From contig JAFZDJ010000002.1 of NCBI GenBank assembly GCA_017561265.1, positions 31,084 to 95,083 on the forward strand: a DNA stretch of 64,000 nucleotides. The letters are read 5' to 3'. Shown here one piece after another: positions 8,306 to 17,987 of this stretch (its first letter is position 1; the number at the start of each line of letters is the position of its first letter). Position numbers and translations under genes: made by a program. Below the pieces are notes generated by a model. The model saw only the letters and a list, made by a program, of their open reading frames with translations. It made no database searches and was not told the DNA's origin. The DNA is from Bacteroidales bacterium. GTDB lineage: Bacteria > Bacteroidota > Bacteroidia > Bacteroidales > UBA932.

Positions 8306-8981
8306 ATGGAAGAAATGACAAGACCGAGAGAAAGTGAGGAAATAGGAAAACTGATTGTCCCACTGAGAGGCAGACAGGTTATACTGGACAGGGATCTGGC
8401 TCGTCTTTATCAAGTTGAGGTGGCTCAGATGAACAGACAGGTGAAACGTAATATTGAACGATTTCCGGAAGATTTCATGTTTCAGATAACAAAAGAAGAA
8501 CATGAGAGTTTGAAATGCCAATTTGGCATTTCAAACACAAGGGGTGGTGACAGGTCATTACCTTTTGCATTTACTGAACAAGGAAAAATATCCCGCTCAA
8601 GGCATCTTCTTCGACGGACAAATTTATGATGCCTATACATTTATTGCAGACCTGATCAGGAGTGCAGACAAGAGAATAATTCTGATTGACAATTATTTAG
8701 ATGATACCGTCCTGACCATGCTAGACAAAAGGAAAGAAAATGTAGAAGCGACTATATATACATCTAAAATTTCTAAGGAAACGAAACTTGACATACAGAA
8801 GCATAACACCCAATACCACCCGATAAGTATCCGCAAGTTCAGCAGATCGCATGACAGGTTTCTGATTATTGATGATGCGGTCTACCTGATAGGAGCATCA
8901 ATCAAGGATCTGGGAAAGAAATGGTTCGGATTCACCCGGATGGAATGCGTATCGGCCGATGAAATAATTGAAAAATTATAA
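8306..8981 (+). pseudogene. ORF6N-domain protein gene broken by internal deletion and frameshift
   Basis: The start reads as a normal ORF6N (KilA-N-related DNA-binding) domain: IVPLRGRQVILDRDLARLYQ, VKRNIERFPEDFMFQIT, and SLPFAFTEQG. Immediately after the TEQG block the frame changes. The other frame continues with AQGIFFDGQIYDAYTFIADL, IILIDNYLDDTVLTML and HDRFLIIDDAVYLIGASIKDLGKKW, which is the C-terminal region of the same family. In intact members the two parts are separated by roughly 100 residues, so an internal deletion near 8578-8592 removed the linker and shifted the frame. A new start inside the second frame (8523) is an artefact of this. Bases 8982-8997 add nothing. Confidence 0.8.
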
Positions 8982-8997
8982 CGAAGCCGAAGAGAAG

Positions 8998-9066
8998 AAA
9001 ATCCCCGCCCCACGGTGAGAGAAGCATATTCTTTTCTTCTTCTCAAGACGTGGGGCGGGGATTTTT
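8998..9066. terminator. bidirectional terminator with a 17-bp perfect stem
   Basis: AAAATCCCCGCCCCACG (8998-9014) is fully complementary to 9049-9065, with A-rich and T-rich flanks on both sides, so it can work on both strands. It lies between the ORF6N remnant (plus) and the convergent DUF2723 gene (minus). Confidence 0.85.
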
Positions 9067-9105
9067 CATTGTGCCAAGTACACAATTCAGAATTTGCGTG
9101 ATGCG

Positions 9106-12100
9106 CTATTCTCCGAGATCCAGCAGAGAGTTGAACCTGTCACGGATTTCGGAAGCGTAGTCCTTGTTGTCGAAATGGTCGGAAAGGTCGGCTACATATG
9201 ATATGCAGTTGTAGCATGCCTCAAATTCTCTCTTTGCGAAATCATAGTATTCGAGGAAGAATTCCGTCGAAGCGAAAAGTTGGTCAATGAACTTCTTGGA
9301 AAGCTCAAGAGCCTTCTCGGACGCACCGGCCTTATAATATGTCTCGATAATGTCAATCACCATGTATTCGTTCGAGAATCCCAGGTATGTCATGTCAAGA
9401 GGATAGTTCTCCTCAGGAACGCATTCCTGACACATATCGAGAATCTCGACTGCACGTGCCGTATCCCCTATCTTCAGCATCTCCTTGGCAACATTCACGA
9501 AGAGCTGCCTCTGGGACAGAACACCACAGAACGTGTAATAGTTCTGATAATCAACGAAATAGTCCGTCCTCTTGAGCGCATCCCATGAGAATACGTTCTT
9601 CATCTTATAGTAGAGATCCTCAGGGTCGGCAAATCCGATTTCAGTGCTCTTCATCTTGCCCTTGACCGGCACGAACTTGTATGAGAAGCCCTCATACATG
9701 AGATAATCCTTCATACCGATGTTGATGTCCCCTCCCATGCTGAGAAGGTTGATAGGACGATCCCACTGATAGTTGGACAGGAGGTCAAGCATGAAAAGTT
9801 CCGGCTTGGTCAGGTAATCCTTGTCCTTAGGTATGGTAAGAGTGATCTGATCCGGAATCATGTCGGCGTATTTCTCATCAAGGATGCCGTACTTGAGGAC
9901 ATTCTCCTTGTTCACAGGAATGATGAACTTACGGGACATTATATAATCCACCATCTTGCCGCTTGAAAGCGGAAGCTTCGCCTCAGGATGCTTGAATATC
10001 TTCATCACATCAGAAAGGAGAAGGGCTGTATCGCGGGTATCATATATATATACGAATTCATTCGTTCCATAGAGGTACTGCTTAGGACCTACATTCAGAT
10101 CAAGCGGAGATGATTCGTTCATCGCATACTTCATCTGGTCGATATGCCAGTCCGTACCGAGGAGGGACGTATTGGCGATACGCACATCCGTACGCACATT
10201 TTCGACCTCCTGGGCATACCAGAGCGGGAATGTATCATTGTCGCCATGTGTCACGAGTATACCGTTCGGACCCACCGAATTGAGGTAGTTCTTCGCCATT
10301 TCGACGGCAGTGTATCGGTTGCTGCGGTCATGGTCATCCCAGTTTTCTGCGCCCATGAGGACAGGAACACCGAGTGCGAGGACGGCTACAGCTGCAGAAA
10401 CCGCCGTCTCACCCTTGGCATCCTTTCCAAGCTTGTCGGAAATCCATGAATAGATGGCTGCCACTGCAAGTCCGATCCAGATCGAGAACGAATAGAATGA
10501 TCCGGCATATGCATAGTCACGCTCGCGCACCTGATATGGAGGCTGGTTGAGGTAGATGACAATGGCGATACCTGTCATGAAGAACATCAGGAAAGTAAGC
10601 CAGCATCCTCTCTTGTCACGACCGAACTGGAAGAAGAGGCCGATGATTCCAAGAAGCAGAGGAAGCATGTAATAATGGTTCTTAGCCTTGTTTTCCTTGA
10701 GATAACCCGGAGCATATGACTGGTCTCCGAGGCGGAGATTGTCTATGAAGTCGATTCCGCTTTCCCAGTTGCCGGCAAAGATGTCTCCAGGCGAAGGACT
10801 GTGCACATCATTCTGACGACCGGCAAAATTCCACATGAAATAACGCCAGTACATCCAGTTCATCTGATAGTCGAAGAAGAAGGTCAGATTCTGGAAGAAT
10901 GTAGGCTTCTTATGTTCGGCGCCCGGCACAATTTCACCTCCGTTACCCATATATGACTGGTAGAAGGCGATATGGCGAGGGTCGTTTCCGCTCCACATAC
11001 GAGGGAAAAGCATCTTTCCGTCAGTGTAGATGATCTCTCCCGGACCCTCCGCCTTGATATACTTGTCTCCCATAGGAGCCCAATATGTAGTCTGCTTGAT
11101 GTCATATGGAGAGTCGAAATACTGGCCGTAGACAAGCGGATTGCTTCCATACTGCTCGCGTCCAAGGTAACGTACGAGGGTAAACGGATTGTCAGGCTGG
11201 TACTCGTTGGTCGGTGTCTTTGCGCTCGAGCGGATAATGACGATTGTGAAGAGCGAGAATCCGATCACAATCATAGTGAAGCAGAGAAGGACTGTGTTCG
11301 CAAACACCTTCTGAGCCTTCATTGTACGGAAAAGACCCCAGAAGCATACGCCGAGAAGGGCAAGCATGAAGAATGCCGCACCGCTGTTGAAAGGAAGTCC
11401 CAACGTATTGACAAAGAAGAGGTCCACATATGCTGCAAACTTCGGCAGATAAGGAATGATACCGAAAAGGATCACGGCGAGAATCACTACCGACACAAGG
11501 AATATCTTGAAATATTCCTTGAGAGTGTAATGTCCGCCTTCCCTCTGCTTGTAATAATACATGAAGACAAGAGCCGGAATCGCAAGAAGGTTGAGCAGGT
11601 GGATACCGATGGAAAGTCCCATGAGAAATGAGATCAGCACGATCCATCTGTTGGCGTAAGGACGGTCAGCCTGCTCGTACCACTTGATCATCGCCCAGAA
11701 TACAAGAGCGGTGATGAGCGAAGACATGGCATAGACCTCACCTTCCACAGCCGAGAACCAGAACGTGTCGCTGAATGTATATGCTAGGGCACCTACTGCT
11801 CCCGATCCCATGATCGCAATCGCCTTAGCCACGCTGTAAGTACCGTCAGATGAAGGCTTTACAACACGCTTGGCCAGAAATACGATGGTAAGATAAAGGA
11901 AGAATATGGTCAGAGCCGAACATATTGCACTGAATGCATTTACAGCCACAGCTGCATGCATGTTGTCTCCGAACATGGTGAAGAACCTCGCAAAAAGCTG
12001 GAACACAGGGTTTCCGGGAGGATGGCCTACCTCAAGCTTGTATGAAGAAGCGATGAACTCGCCGCAGTCCCAGAAGGATGCGGTAGGTTCTATGGTCATG

Positions 12101-12177
12101 AGATACACGACTGCCGAGATCACGAACATGAGGGTCGCGGTCAGTCTGTTCCATAATGTGAATTTCTTGTTGTCCAT
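9106..12177 (-). CDS. DUF2723 multi-pass membrane protein
   Basis: A 1023-residue integral membrane protein. The first third is the DUF2723 domain (VYLMTIEPTASFWDCGEFIAS, then KLEVGHPPGNPVFQLFARF), which resembles the membrane part of GT-C type mannosyltransferases; an Asp/Glu pair in WDCGE sits where such enzymes have their catalytic acid. More transmembrane segments follow. Beyond about residue 560 there is a soluble region with helical repeats near the end (RAVEILDMCQECVPEENYPL). The family is nearly universal in Bacteroidales and probably transfers a lipid-linked sugar, but the substrate is not established. It diverges from the SUI1-like operon. Confidence 0.88.
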   Translation of the reverse strand: MDNKKFTLWNRLTATLMFVISAVVYLMTIEPTASFWDCGEFIASSYKLEVGHPPGNPVFQLFARFFTMFGDNMHAAVAVNAFSAICSALTIFFLYLTIVFLAKRVVKPSSDGTYSVAKAIAIMGSGAVGALAYTFSDTFWFSAVEGEVYAMSSLITALVFWAMIKWYEQADRPYANRWIVLISFLMGLSIGIHLLNLLAIPALVFMYYYKQREGGHYTLKEYFKIFLVSVVILAVILFGIIPYLPKFAAYVDLFFVNTLGLPFNSGAAFFMLALLGVCFWGLFRTMKAQKVFANTVLLCFTMIVIGFSLFTIVIIRSSAKTPTNEYQPDNPFTLVRYLGREQYGSNPLVYGQYFDSPYDIKQTTYWAPMGDKYIKAEGPGEIIYTDGKMLFPRMWSGNDPRHIAFYQSYMGNGGEIVPGAEHKKPTFFQNLTFFFDYQMNWMYWRYFMWNFAGRQNDVHSPSPGDIFAGNWESGIDFIDNLRLGDQSYAPGYLKENKAKNHYYMLPLLLGIIGLFFQFGRDKRGCWLTFLMFFMTGIAIVIYLNQPPYQVRERDYAYAGSFYSFSIWIGLAVAAIYSWISDKLGKDAKGETAVSAAVAVLALGVPVLMGAENWDDHDRSNRYTAVEMAKNYLNSVGPNGILVTHGDNDTFPLWYAQEVENVRTDVRIANTSLLGTDWHIDQMKYAMNESSPLDLNVGPKQYLYGTNEFVYIYDTRDTALLLSDVMKIFKHPEAKLPLSSGKMVDYIMSRKFIIPVNKENVLKYGILDEKYADMIPDQITLTIPKDKDYLTKPELFMLDLLSNYQWDRPINLLSMGGDINIGMKDYLMYEGFSYKFVPVKGKMKSTEIGFADPEDLYYKMKNVFSWDALKRTDYFVDYQNYYTFCGVLSQRQLFVNVAKEMLKIGDTARAVEILDMCQECVPEENYPLDMTYLGFSNEYMVIDIIETYYKAGASEKALELSKKFIDQLFASTEFFLEYYDFAKREFEACYNCISYVADLSDHFDNKDYASEIRDRFNSLLDLGE

Positions 12178-12204
12178 TATCTTTTATATATCATTTCAAA
12201 CCTA

Positions 12205-12212
12205 CAAATATA
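12205..12212 (-). promoter_or_regulatory. -7 element for the DUF2723 gene
   Basis: Minus-strand TATATTTG, 27 bases upstream of the start. It lies back to back with the plus-strand promoter at 12226. Confidence 0.6.
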
Positions 12213-12225
12213 CGATGATAATCAC

Positions 12226-12233
12226 TATATTTG
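12226..12233 (+). promoter_or_regulatory. -7 element for the SUI1-hemD operon
   Basis: TATATTTG, an exact TAnnTTTG match, 28 bases upstream of the ATG at 12262. Confidence 0.6.
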
Positions 12234-12261
12234 CAAAATAATTTTAGAGACAGCAAAGACT

Positions 12262-12606
12262 ATGGCAGACAACGACTGGAAGAAACGTCTCGGTGTGGTA
12301 TTTTCCACAAATCCGGATTTTACATATGAAGAAGAGGAGACTGAAGAGGAAGCCACACTGGAGCCTTCGAAGCAGAACCTCATCGTTTCCATCGACAGGA
12401 AGGGACGCGGAGGCAAACAGGTTACGTTAGTCACTGGTTTTGTCGGTACTGCAGACGACCTTGCCGACCTTGGACGCACTCTGAAAGTGAAATGCGGAGT
12501 GGGAGGAAGCGCGAAGGACGGTGAAATAACCATCCAGGGAGACTTCCGCGACCGCGTGGTCGGCCTGCTGAAAGACATGGGATATAAAGCCAAAAGAGGA
12601 AACTGA
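12262..12606 (+). CDS. eIF1/SUI1-like translation factor (YciH family)
   Basis: Small cytoplasmic protein of 114 residues. After an acidic N terminus (EEEETEEEATLE) comes the SUI1 fold: VSIDRKGRGGKQVTLVTGF, LGRTLKVKCGVGGSAKDG and EITIQGDFRDRVVGLLKDMG. These match the bacterial YciH/eIF1 homologues thought to influence start-site fidelity. One base separates it from the next gene, so they are co-transcribed. Confidence 0.9.
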   Translation: MADNDWKKRLGVVFSTNPDFTYEEEETEEEATLEPSKQNLIVSIDRKGRGGKQVTLVTGFVGTADDLADLGRTLKVKCGVGGSAKDGEITIQGDFRDRVVGLLKDMGYKAKRGN

Positions 12607-12607
12607 C

Positions 12608-13225
12608 ATGCTTTTCAACATACTGGCAATCATATCGGTAATCCTGATGATCACCCTTCTGAGAAGGTTGGTCAATATTTTTCCGTCCCTCGTAGCGTGC
12701 ATGACCAGGTGGAAGGAGAATGTGAATCTTGAAGCCAGCGTGAAGGACAGCCTCGACAGGAACATGATTGCCGTAGCCCTGATAATCCCCTTCTGTCTCA
12801 CTGTCGGACGATTCAGACTTTACGATCCGTCTTTCTTGAGCGGACTCGGAGAAAACGTGCACACAGCTTCAATCATCGGAATATTCCTTCTCTACTGCGG
12901 CATCCGGATCATCATGTCGATGATGGTACGCACAAAGAAGACAGGAAAGACAATAAGGACTGCAGAAAGTGCCGCATACACATTCTTCATAATACTGACT
13001 CTGGTTCTGATTCTCTGTGGCGGAATCATGTCGTTCCTGAAAACAGACTTAAGCACCATCAGAAATGCAATGCTTTGGATATCAGCATGCATCTACGCCA
13101 TCTTCCTTTTAAGAAAAACTCAAATTTTTATTTCCGGTTGCTCAATTTTCACAGCTTTTTTGTACCTTTGCGCCCTTGAAATTTTTCCGACTGGAGTTTT
13201 AGTGGCTTCAGCATTAATTTTTTAG
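12608..13225 (+). CDS. multi-pass membrane protein, possibly DUF4271-like
   Basis: The 205-residue product has about five or six hydrophobic helices (residues 1-18, 53-72, 85-106, 122-142, 153-170 and 180-200) and no catalytic motif I recognise. Bacteroidales genomes often have a DUF4271 membrane protein directly before the hemD-like gene, so position suggests that identity; the sequence alone does not prove it. It follows the SUI1-like gene by one base. The last 60 bases overlap the internal promoter for hemD. Confidence 0.65.
   Translation: MLFNILAIISVILMITLLRRLVNIFPSLVACMTRWKENVNLEASVKDSLDRNMIAVALIIPFCLTVGRFRLYDPSFLSGLGENVHTASIIGIFLLYCGIRIIMSMMVRTKKTGKTIRTAESAAYTFFIILTLVLILCGGIMSFLKTDLSTIRNAMLWISACIYAIFLLRKTQIFISGCSIFTAFLYLCALEIFPTGVLVASALIF
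13163..13170 (+). promoter_or_regulatory. internal -7 element ahead of hemD/rnpA
   Basis: TACCTTTG inside the end of the membrane-protein gene, 61 bases before the hemD-like start, with GTTG about 22 bases upstream as a weak -33. It would let hemD-rnpA-yidD be transcribed separately. Confidence 0.45.
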
Positions 13226-13230
13226 ATTGA

Positions 13231-13971
13231 ATGAGCGTTAAGAACATACTGATTTCCCAGCAGCAGCCGACGACGGCTTCGCCTTATACCAGCATTGCAG
13301 AGAAGTTTGGAGTAAACTTTGACTTCAAGCCGTTTTTCAAGATAGAGCCATTGACTTCCAGGGAGTTCCGTTCCCAGCGAATCAATATTCTGGATCATAC
13401 TGCAATCGTTTTCTCAGCACGATCTACAATCGACGCATTCTTCCAGCTCTGTGAAGAGCTCCGCGTGAAGGTACCTGAGACCATGAAGTATTTCTGCACC
13501 ACAGAGGCAGTGGCCAACTACCTGCAGAAGCACATCGTATACCGCAAGAGGAAGATCTTCTTCGGAGACGGAAGGCCGGATTCTATCATCGGACTCATCG
13601 GAACAAAGCACAAGGGAGAAAAGTTCCTTATCGCAACAGCAGAATCTTCTACCAAGGATGCCGTTACAAAGGCATTCGAGACCCAGAAGTACGATTTTGA
13701 GACCGCAGTCTTCGTAAAGCCTGTATCACAGGACATCAAGGACGTGGATCTTCATTCTTATGACATTATCGTATTCTTCAACCCTGCAGATGTAAAGTCG
13801 CTTTATGAGAATCAGCCTGAATTCCAGCAGGGTGACATAAAGTTCGCATCATACGGCAAGACAGTAGTGGGCGCAATGGAGGAAGCTGGCCTCAAGATCG
13901 AGATTTCAGCTCCTACCGTCGAGGCTCCATCCGTAGCCAAGGCACTTGAGATCTACCTCTCAAAGAATTAA
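13231..13971 (+). CDS. hemD: uroporphyrinogen-III synthase family protein
   Basis: The 246-residue protein matches the Bacteroidota HemD-like family, which closes hydroxymethylbilane to uroporphyrinogen III. Visible features are ILISQQQP at the start, AIVFSARSTIDAFFQLCEEL, the second-domain TKDAVTKAFETQKYDFETAVF, DIIVFFNPADVKSLYEN and the terminal SYGKTVVGAMEEAGLKIEISAPTV. Whether it still makes a tetrapyrrole cannot be judged, because no other heme genes are in the window. It is followed 2 bases later by rnpA, the usual Bacteroidales order. Confidence 0.82.
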   Translation: MSVKNILISQQQPTTASPYTSIAEKFGVNFDFKPFFKIEPLTSREFRSQRINILDHTAIVFSARSTIDAFFQLCEELRVKVPETMKYFCTTEAVANYLQKHIVYRKRKIFFGDGRPDSIIGLIGTKHKGEKFLIATAESSTKDAVTKAFETQKYDFETAVFVKPVSQDIKDVDLHSYDIIVFFNPADVKSLYENQPEFQQGDIKFASYGKTVVGAMEEAGLKIEISAPTVEAPSVAKALEIYLSKN

Positions 13972-13973
13972 AC

Positions 13974-14372
13974 GTGGAAGAACAGCTCCGTAATACTCTT
14001 CCTAAAAAAGAAAGATTGTGCGGCAAGACGGCAATATCCAAGCTTCTTGCCGGGAAAAAGGGCAGTGTGCCCGGAATGCGCTTCATTTTCCTCAAGGACA
14101 ACGGAGCGGATACCAACCGTATTGTAGTATCCGTTTCCAAGAAGTTCTTTAAAAGAGCCGTAAAACGCAATCTGCTGAAACGCAGGATCAGAGAAAGCTA
14201 CAGGATGCAGAAGCATGCCCTTGAAGTAAAAGGCGTGGACATACTGTTCATCTATTTCACAAAGGAGATTCTGAGCTACGAGGAAATCTACAAGGCAGTC
14301 GGTCAGATAATCGACAAGATCAATCAGTCAGCGGCACCAAAATCTGGAAAAGATGAAACCGTGGCTGAATAA
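13974..14372 (+). CDS. rnpA: ribonuclease P protein component
   Basis: Protein subunit that helps the RNase P RNA cut tRNA 5' leaders. It starts with GTG at 13974, two bases after the hemD stop. The signature basic helix [20 protein letters not shown] is intact, and [20 protein letters not shown] matches the family start. The C terminus extends about 12 residues and overlaps yidD by 20 bases. No rpmH or yidC is adjacent, unlike the classical bacterial order. Confidence 0.95.
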   Translation: MEEQLRNTLPKKERLCGKTAISKLLAGKKGSVPGMRFIFLKDNGADTNRIVVSVSKKFFKRAVKRNLLKRRIRESYRMQKHALEVKGVDILFIYFTKEILSYEEIYKAVGQIIDKINQSAAPKSGKDETVAE

Positions 14373-14607
14373 GACACTGAATGTCTTGAAGAGGATTGCC
14401 TGCGCACCTTTCATATTCCTGATAAGGTTCTATCAGGTGTGCATTTCACCCTTGAAACCGCCAAGCTGCAGATTCACCCCGACATGTTCGCAATATGCAT
14501 TGGAAGCATTCCGGAAGCACGGTCCGTTCAAAGGATTATACCTTGCAGTCCGCAGGATTCTGCGATGTCATCCATGGGGCGGAAGCGGATACGATCCGGT
14601 ACCTTAA
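14353..14607 (+). CDS. yidD: membrane protein insertion efficiency factor YidD
   Basis: The 84-residue YidD family is unmistakable: [39 protein letters not shown] and the ending [13 protein letters not shown]. It assists YidC-dependent membrane insertion. The start overlaps rnpA by 20 bases, and the stop overlaps the end of the convergent membrane-protein gene by 4 bases. Confidence 0.96.
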   Translation: MKPWLNKTLNVLKRIACAPFIFLIRFYQVCISPLKPPSCRFTPTCSQYALEAFRKHGPFKGLYLAVRRILRCHPWGGSGYDPVP

Positions 14608-15335
14608 AACAGATAGCCGACAAAGCCGAGACCGGTAAGCATCGCAAAGGCAAAAGTACAGAGAGCAAACACAGATCTGTAATGATCAAGTGTATGCTCT
14701 TTTTTCATATATATCCTTATTATATATATAGCGAATACAGGAACAGCGAGGACATATAGGAAATGAGACGGATGCAGTATCCTCATAAATGAGAATGCCG
14801 TCATCAACGCAACTGCAAGGACCGTCAGAAAAGCAATGAGATGTCTGCTGTATCCATCGGCAAGGCCTTCTGCAGTCACGCAAAGAAGCCCGATTGAAAA
14901 GGCAGGAAGGAGAAGAAGCCAGAAACCAAAAGAATGGGTGCATACGAAATATGCACCGAAAAGAGCTATCGGACCTTTTACAAGACATGCAACGACGGCT
15001 TCCGAGAGACGGTCTGAATCGCTGATGCCCTTTACCAGTCTTATTATAAAATAACTGAAGAGAAGGACAAGGAGAGGCTCAAGAGAAAAAAGCGTACCGA
15101 ATGAAAGGAAGGCAGTCAGGACAGCCCCTGCAACCGATGCAGCAAGAAGGATCCTGTTTCCCGAAGCCATATGAAAATGAATAAGGGCAGCGGTCAGAAT
15201 CAGGGATAATGCCGGCCATATTTCGACATGGTACTCAGCCACGGCAAGCAGAATTCCAAGGATAATTCCCGATAAAGAGAGCATCATGCCACTCGCATCA
15301 AGTCTGGAAAGAAGAGATTTCAAATTCATGTTCAT
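14604..15335 (-). CDS. hydrophobic membrane protein, possibly a degenerate UbiA-type prenyltransferase
   Basis: A 243-residue, almost entirely hydrophobic protein with about seven or eight predicted transmembrane helices. The general layout ([13 protein letters not shown] near the start, [18 protein letters not shown] near the end) recalls MenA/UbiA prenyltransferases, but no Asp-rich NDxxD motif is present, so activity of that kind is doubtful. ATG codons at 15335 and 15329 are both usable. It is convergent with yidD, overlapping by 4 bases. No promoter of the usual form was found upstream. The 15336-15485 gap holds nothing I can name. Confidence 0.6.
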   Translation of the reverse strand: MNMNLKSLLSRLDASGMMLSLSGIILGILLAVAEYHVEIWPALSLILTAALIHFHMASGNRILLAASVAGAVLTAFLSFGTLFSLEPLLVLLFSYFIIRLVKGISDSDRLSEAVVACLVKGPIALFGAYFVCTHSFGFWLLLLPAFSIGLLCVTAEGLADGYSRHLIAFLTVLAVALMTAFSFMRILHPSHFLYVLAVPVFAIYIIRIYMKKEHTLDHYRSVFALCTFAFAMLTGLGFVGYLF

Positions 15336-15485
15336 TTTTCAAAAAACGGCTTTCAGAGCCCTACAACAAGTAAAACAACAATAAAAACAACAAAAGCTAC
15401 AACCGTACTGTCATGAAAGAGGACGATCTTTGCCCTCGGTTAAGAATCTTATTCGTCTCTTTCTGCATACTAGACAGAAAGACAT

Positions 15486-15518
15486 AAAAAAGGGAAGCCG
15501 TGACGGTTTCCCTTTTTT
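15486..15518 (-). terminator. intrinsic terminator of lepA
   Basis: A 15-bp stem (AAAAAAGGGAAGCCG with CGGTTTCCCTTTTTT, one G-U pair) with a 3-base loop. It lies 11 bases past the lepA stop, and its A/T-run arms allow termination on either strand. Confidence 0.85.
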
Positions 15519-15528
15519 GTTTATCATT

Positions 15529-17316
15529 CTAGTCAAGCTTGAGGACAGCCATGAAAGCACTCTGAGGAACCTCGACTGTACCGATCTGACGCATCCTCTT
15601 CTTTCCCTGCTTCTGCTTTTCGAGGAGCTTTCTCTTACGTGAAATATCACCGCCATAACACTTCGCGGTAACATCCTTGCGGACAGCCTTCACAGTTTCA
15701 CGCGCGATGATCTTCGCACCGACAGCGGCCTGGATGGCGATATCGAACTGCTGGCGTGGGATGAGTTCCTTCAGCTTCTCGCACATCTTGCGTCCGAAAT
15801 CATATGCATGGTCAGCATGAATGAGAGACGAAAGAGCATCGGCAGGATCGCCGTTAAGAAGGATGTCAAGCTTCACTAGCTTTGCTTCCTTGAATCCGAT
15901 GACATGGTAGTCGAACGAAGCATAACCCTTTGAAATAGACTTGAGCTTGTCATAGAAATCGAAGACGATCTCCGAAAGCGGCATTTCATAGGTGAGCTCC
16001 AGTCGGTCTGAAGTAAGGTAATGCTGATTGATGAGCACTCCTCTCTTGTCAAGGCAGAGCTTCATTATAGGGCCGTAATAATCCGATCTGGAAATGACCT
16101 GCGCCCTGATGTAAGGCTCCTCGATCTTGTCGATGAGGGTCGGAGCCGGCAGTCCGGAAGGGTTATGTACATCAAGCACCTCTCCCTGTGTCGTATATAC
16201 CTTATATGATACGTTCGGAACTGTAGTGATCACATCCATGTTGAACTCACGGAAAAGACGCTCCTGGACGATCTCAAGGTGAAGAAGTCCGAGGAATCCG
16301 CATCGGAAACCGAAACCAAGGGCAAGCGAAGACTCCGGCTCGAACACGAAGGATGCATCATTGAGCTGGAACTTCTCAAGAGAAGCGCGAAGCTCTTCAT
16401 ACTGGTCAGTCTCTACAGGATACATACCGGCGAAGACCATAGGCTTCACCTCCTCGAAGCCGGCAATGGCCTCAGAGCATGGTCTGCTCAGATGAGTGAT
16501 GGTATCACCGACCTTCACTTCGACAGCCGACTTGATTCCGGATATGATATAACCGACGCTTCCGCATGGTATCTCGCCGCGAGGATTCATCTTCATCTTG
16601 AGAACACCGATTTCGTCAGCTTCGTATTCCTTGCCTGTATTGAAGAACTTTACCTTGTCTCCTTTCTTGATCGATCCGTTCACAACCTTGAAATATGCGA
16701 TGATGCCTCGGAAGGAGTTGAAGACAGAGTCGAAGATGAGAGCCTGAAGCGGAGCATCCGGATCTCCTGTCGGCGCAGGAATCCTTTCAATGATTGCATC
16801 AAGGATCTCCTTGACGCCATCACCTGTCTTTCCCGAAGCAAGAAGCACATCCTCCGGCTTGCAGCCGATAAGATCCACCACCTGATCCGTAACGACATCT
16901 ATCATTGCGGAGTCCACATCGATCTTGTTCAGCACAGGAATGATCTCAAGATCATGCTCGATGGCAAGGTAAAGATTTGAAATGGTCTGAGCCTGAATAC
17001 CTTGCGTAGCATCCACAACCAAAAGAGCTCCCTCGCATGAAGCGATCGCACGTGACACCTCATACGAGAAGTCGACGTGACCCGGAGTGTCGATAAGGTT
17101 GAGAGTATACTTCTCGCCCTTGTACATATAATCCATCTGGATGGCGTGGCTCTTGATCGTGATGCCCTTCTCTTTCTCAAGGTCCATCGAGTCAAGGACC
17201 TGATTCTCCATATCACGCGCATTCAATGTGTCAGTAACCTCGAGCATTCTGTCGGCGAGGGTACTTTTTCCATGATCGATATGCGCAATGATGCAAAAGT
17301 TTCTTGTATTCTTCAT
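15529..17316 (-). CDS. lepA: elongation factor 4
   Basis: Ribosome-associated GTPase that back-translocates or remodels stalled ribosomes. All G motifs are present: [10 protein letters not shown] (G1), KGITIKS (G2), DTPGHVDF (G3) and NKID (G4). The LepA-specific C-terminal part follows ([55 protein letters not shown]). The 595-residue length is normal. It is monocistronic with its own promoter and terminator. Confidence 0.98.
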   Translation of the reverse strand: MKNTRNFCIIAHIDHGKSTLADRMLEVTDTLNARDMENQVLDSMDLEKEKGITIKSHAIQMDYMYKGEKYTLNLIDTPGHVDFSYEVSRAIASCEGALLVVDATQGIQAQTISNLYLAIEHDLEIIPVLNKIDVDSAMIDVVTDQVVDLIGCKPEDVLLASGKTGDGVKEILDAIIERIPAPTGDPDAPLQALIFDSVFNSFRGIIAYFKVVNGSIKKGDKVKFFNTGKEYEADEIGVLKMKMNPRGEIPCGSVGYIISGIKSAVEVKVGDTITHLSRPCSEAIAGFEEVKPMVFAGMYPVETDQYEELRASLEKFQLNDASFVFEPESSLALGFGFRCGFLGLLHLEIVQERLFREFNMDVITTVPNVSYKVYTTQGEVLDVHNPSGLPAPTLIDKIEEPYIRAQVISRSDYYGPIMKLCLDKRGVLINQHYLTSDRLELTYEMPLSEIVFDFYDKLKSISKGYASFDYHVIGFKEAKLVKLDILLNGDPADALSSLIHADHAYDFGRKMCEKLKELIPRQQFDIAIQAAVGAKIIARETVKAVRKDVTAKCYGGDISRKRKLLEKQKQGKKRMRQIGTVEVPQSAFMAVLKLD

Positions 17317-17335
17317 CTTATATATATAATCGGTG

Positions 17336-17343
17336 CAAAGATA
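17336..17343 (-). promoter_or_regulatory. -7 element for lepA
   Basis: Minus-strand TATCTTTG, 20 bases before the lepA start codon; it diverges from the sigma-factor promoter at 17366. Confidence 0.6.
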
Positions 17344-17365
17344 GTAAATTAAGAAAATTTTTCTC

Positions 17366-17373
17366 TATTTTTG
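17366..17373 (+). promoter_or_regulatory. -7 element for the ECF sigma operon
   Basis: TATTTTTG, an exact TAnnTTTG match, 38 bases upstream of the GTG start at 17411. Confidence 0.5.
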
Positions 17374-17410
17374 TTTTAATCCATCACGGTTTATACGTGT
17401 CTTAATTACT

Positions 17411-17950
17411 GTGACTGACGAAAGGATCATAGAATTGTACGACTGCGGACGGCAGGAAGAGGCTTTCAAGGGCATTGTAGACGCCTACACCGAAAGACTT
17501 TACTGGCACGTGCGCCGTTTTCTATGTTCACACGAAGACACAAATGACCTTCTTCAGGACATATTCATCAAGATATGGGCCGCACTGCCGACTTTCCGAG
17601 GCGACGCAAGACTTTACACCTGGCTTTACAGGATAGCGACCAACGAAGTACTTAATCATCTCCGGAAACAGAAATTCAAGGCTCTCGTTTCCCTCGATTC
17701 CGCATCCGGAATCCTGGAACGGAAAATAGACGAAGATGTCCACTTCAACGGCGATCATCTCCAAAGAGAACTTCACAAGGCCATCCAGAGGCTGCCGGAA
17801 AAACAGAGAATCGTCTTCAGTCTGCGATATTTCGAAGAAATGAAATATGAAGACATCTCGGAAATTACCGACACATCGGTAGGAGCGCTTAAGGCATCAT
17901 ACCATCATGCCTACAACAAGATAAAGGAAGAATTGCAGAAAATGTTCTGA
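17411..17950 (+). CDS. ECF-type RNA polymerase sigma factor
   Basis: The 179-residue protein has sigma region 2 (LYWHVRRFLCSHEDTNDLLQDIFIKIW, then YTWLYRIATNEVLNHLRK) and region 4 (LPEKQRIVFSLRYFEEMKYEDISEITDTSVGALKASYHHAYNKIKEEL). The start is GTG (VTDERI). The next two plus-strand genes encode a one-helix membrane protein and a Spy/LTXXQ-like periplasmic protein. Together they form a Bacteroidota envelope-stress type module in which the second gene is the likely anti-sigma factor. Confidence 0.92.
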   Translation: MTDERIIELYDCGRQEEAFKGIVDAYTERLYWHVRRFLCSHEDTNDLLQDIFIKIWAALPTFRGDARLYTWLYRIATNEVLNHLRKQKFKALVSLDSASGILERKIDEDVHFNGDHLQRELHKAIQRLPEKQRIVFSLRYFEEMKYEDISEITDTSVGALKASYHHAYNKIKEELQKMF

Positions 17951-17987
17951 AAAATCACAAGTCATTATAAACCATTTACATAAAATT

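Noticed and set aside
8523..8981. Separate gene for the second half of the ORF6N protein
   Set aside because: Its first 20 or so residues are out-of-frame translation of the ORF6N N-terminal part. Only the FFDGQ part onward is family-like, so it is a fragment of one broken gene.
10972..11631. 219-codon plus-strand frame opposite the DUF2723 gene
   Set aside because: Composition is highly charged and unlike a protein. The opposite strand has a well-supported 1023-residue product.
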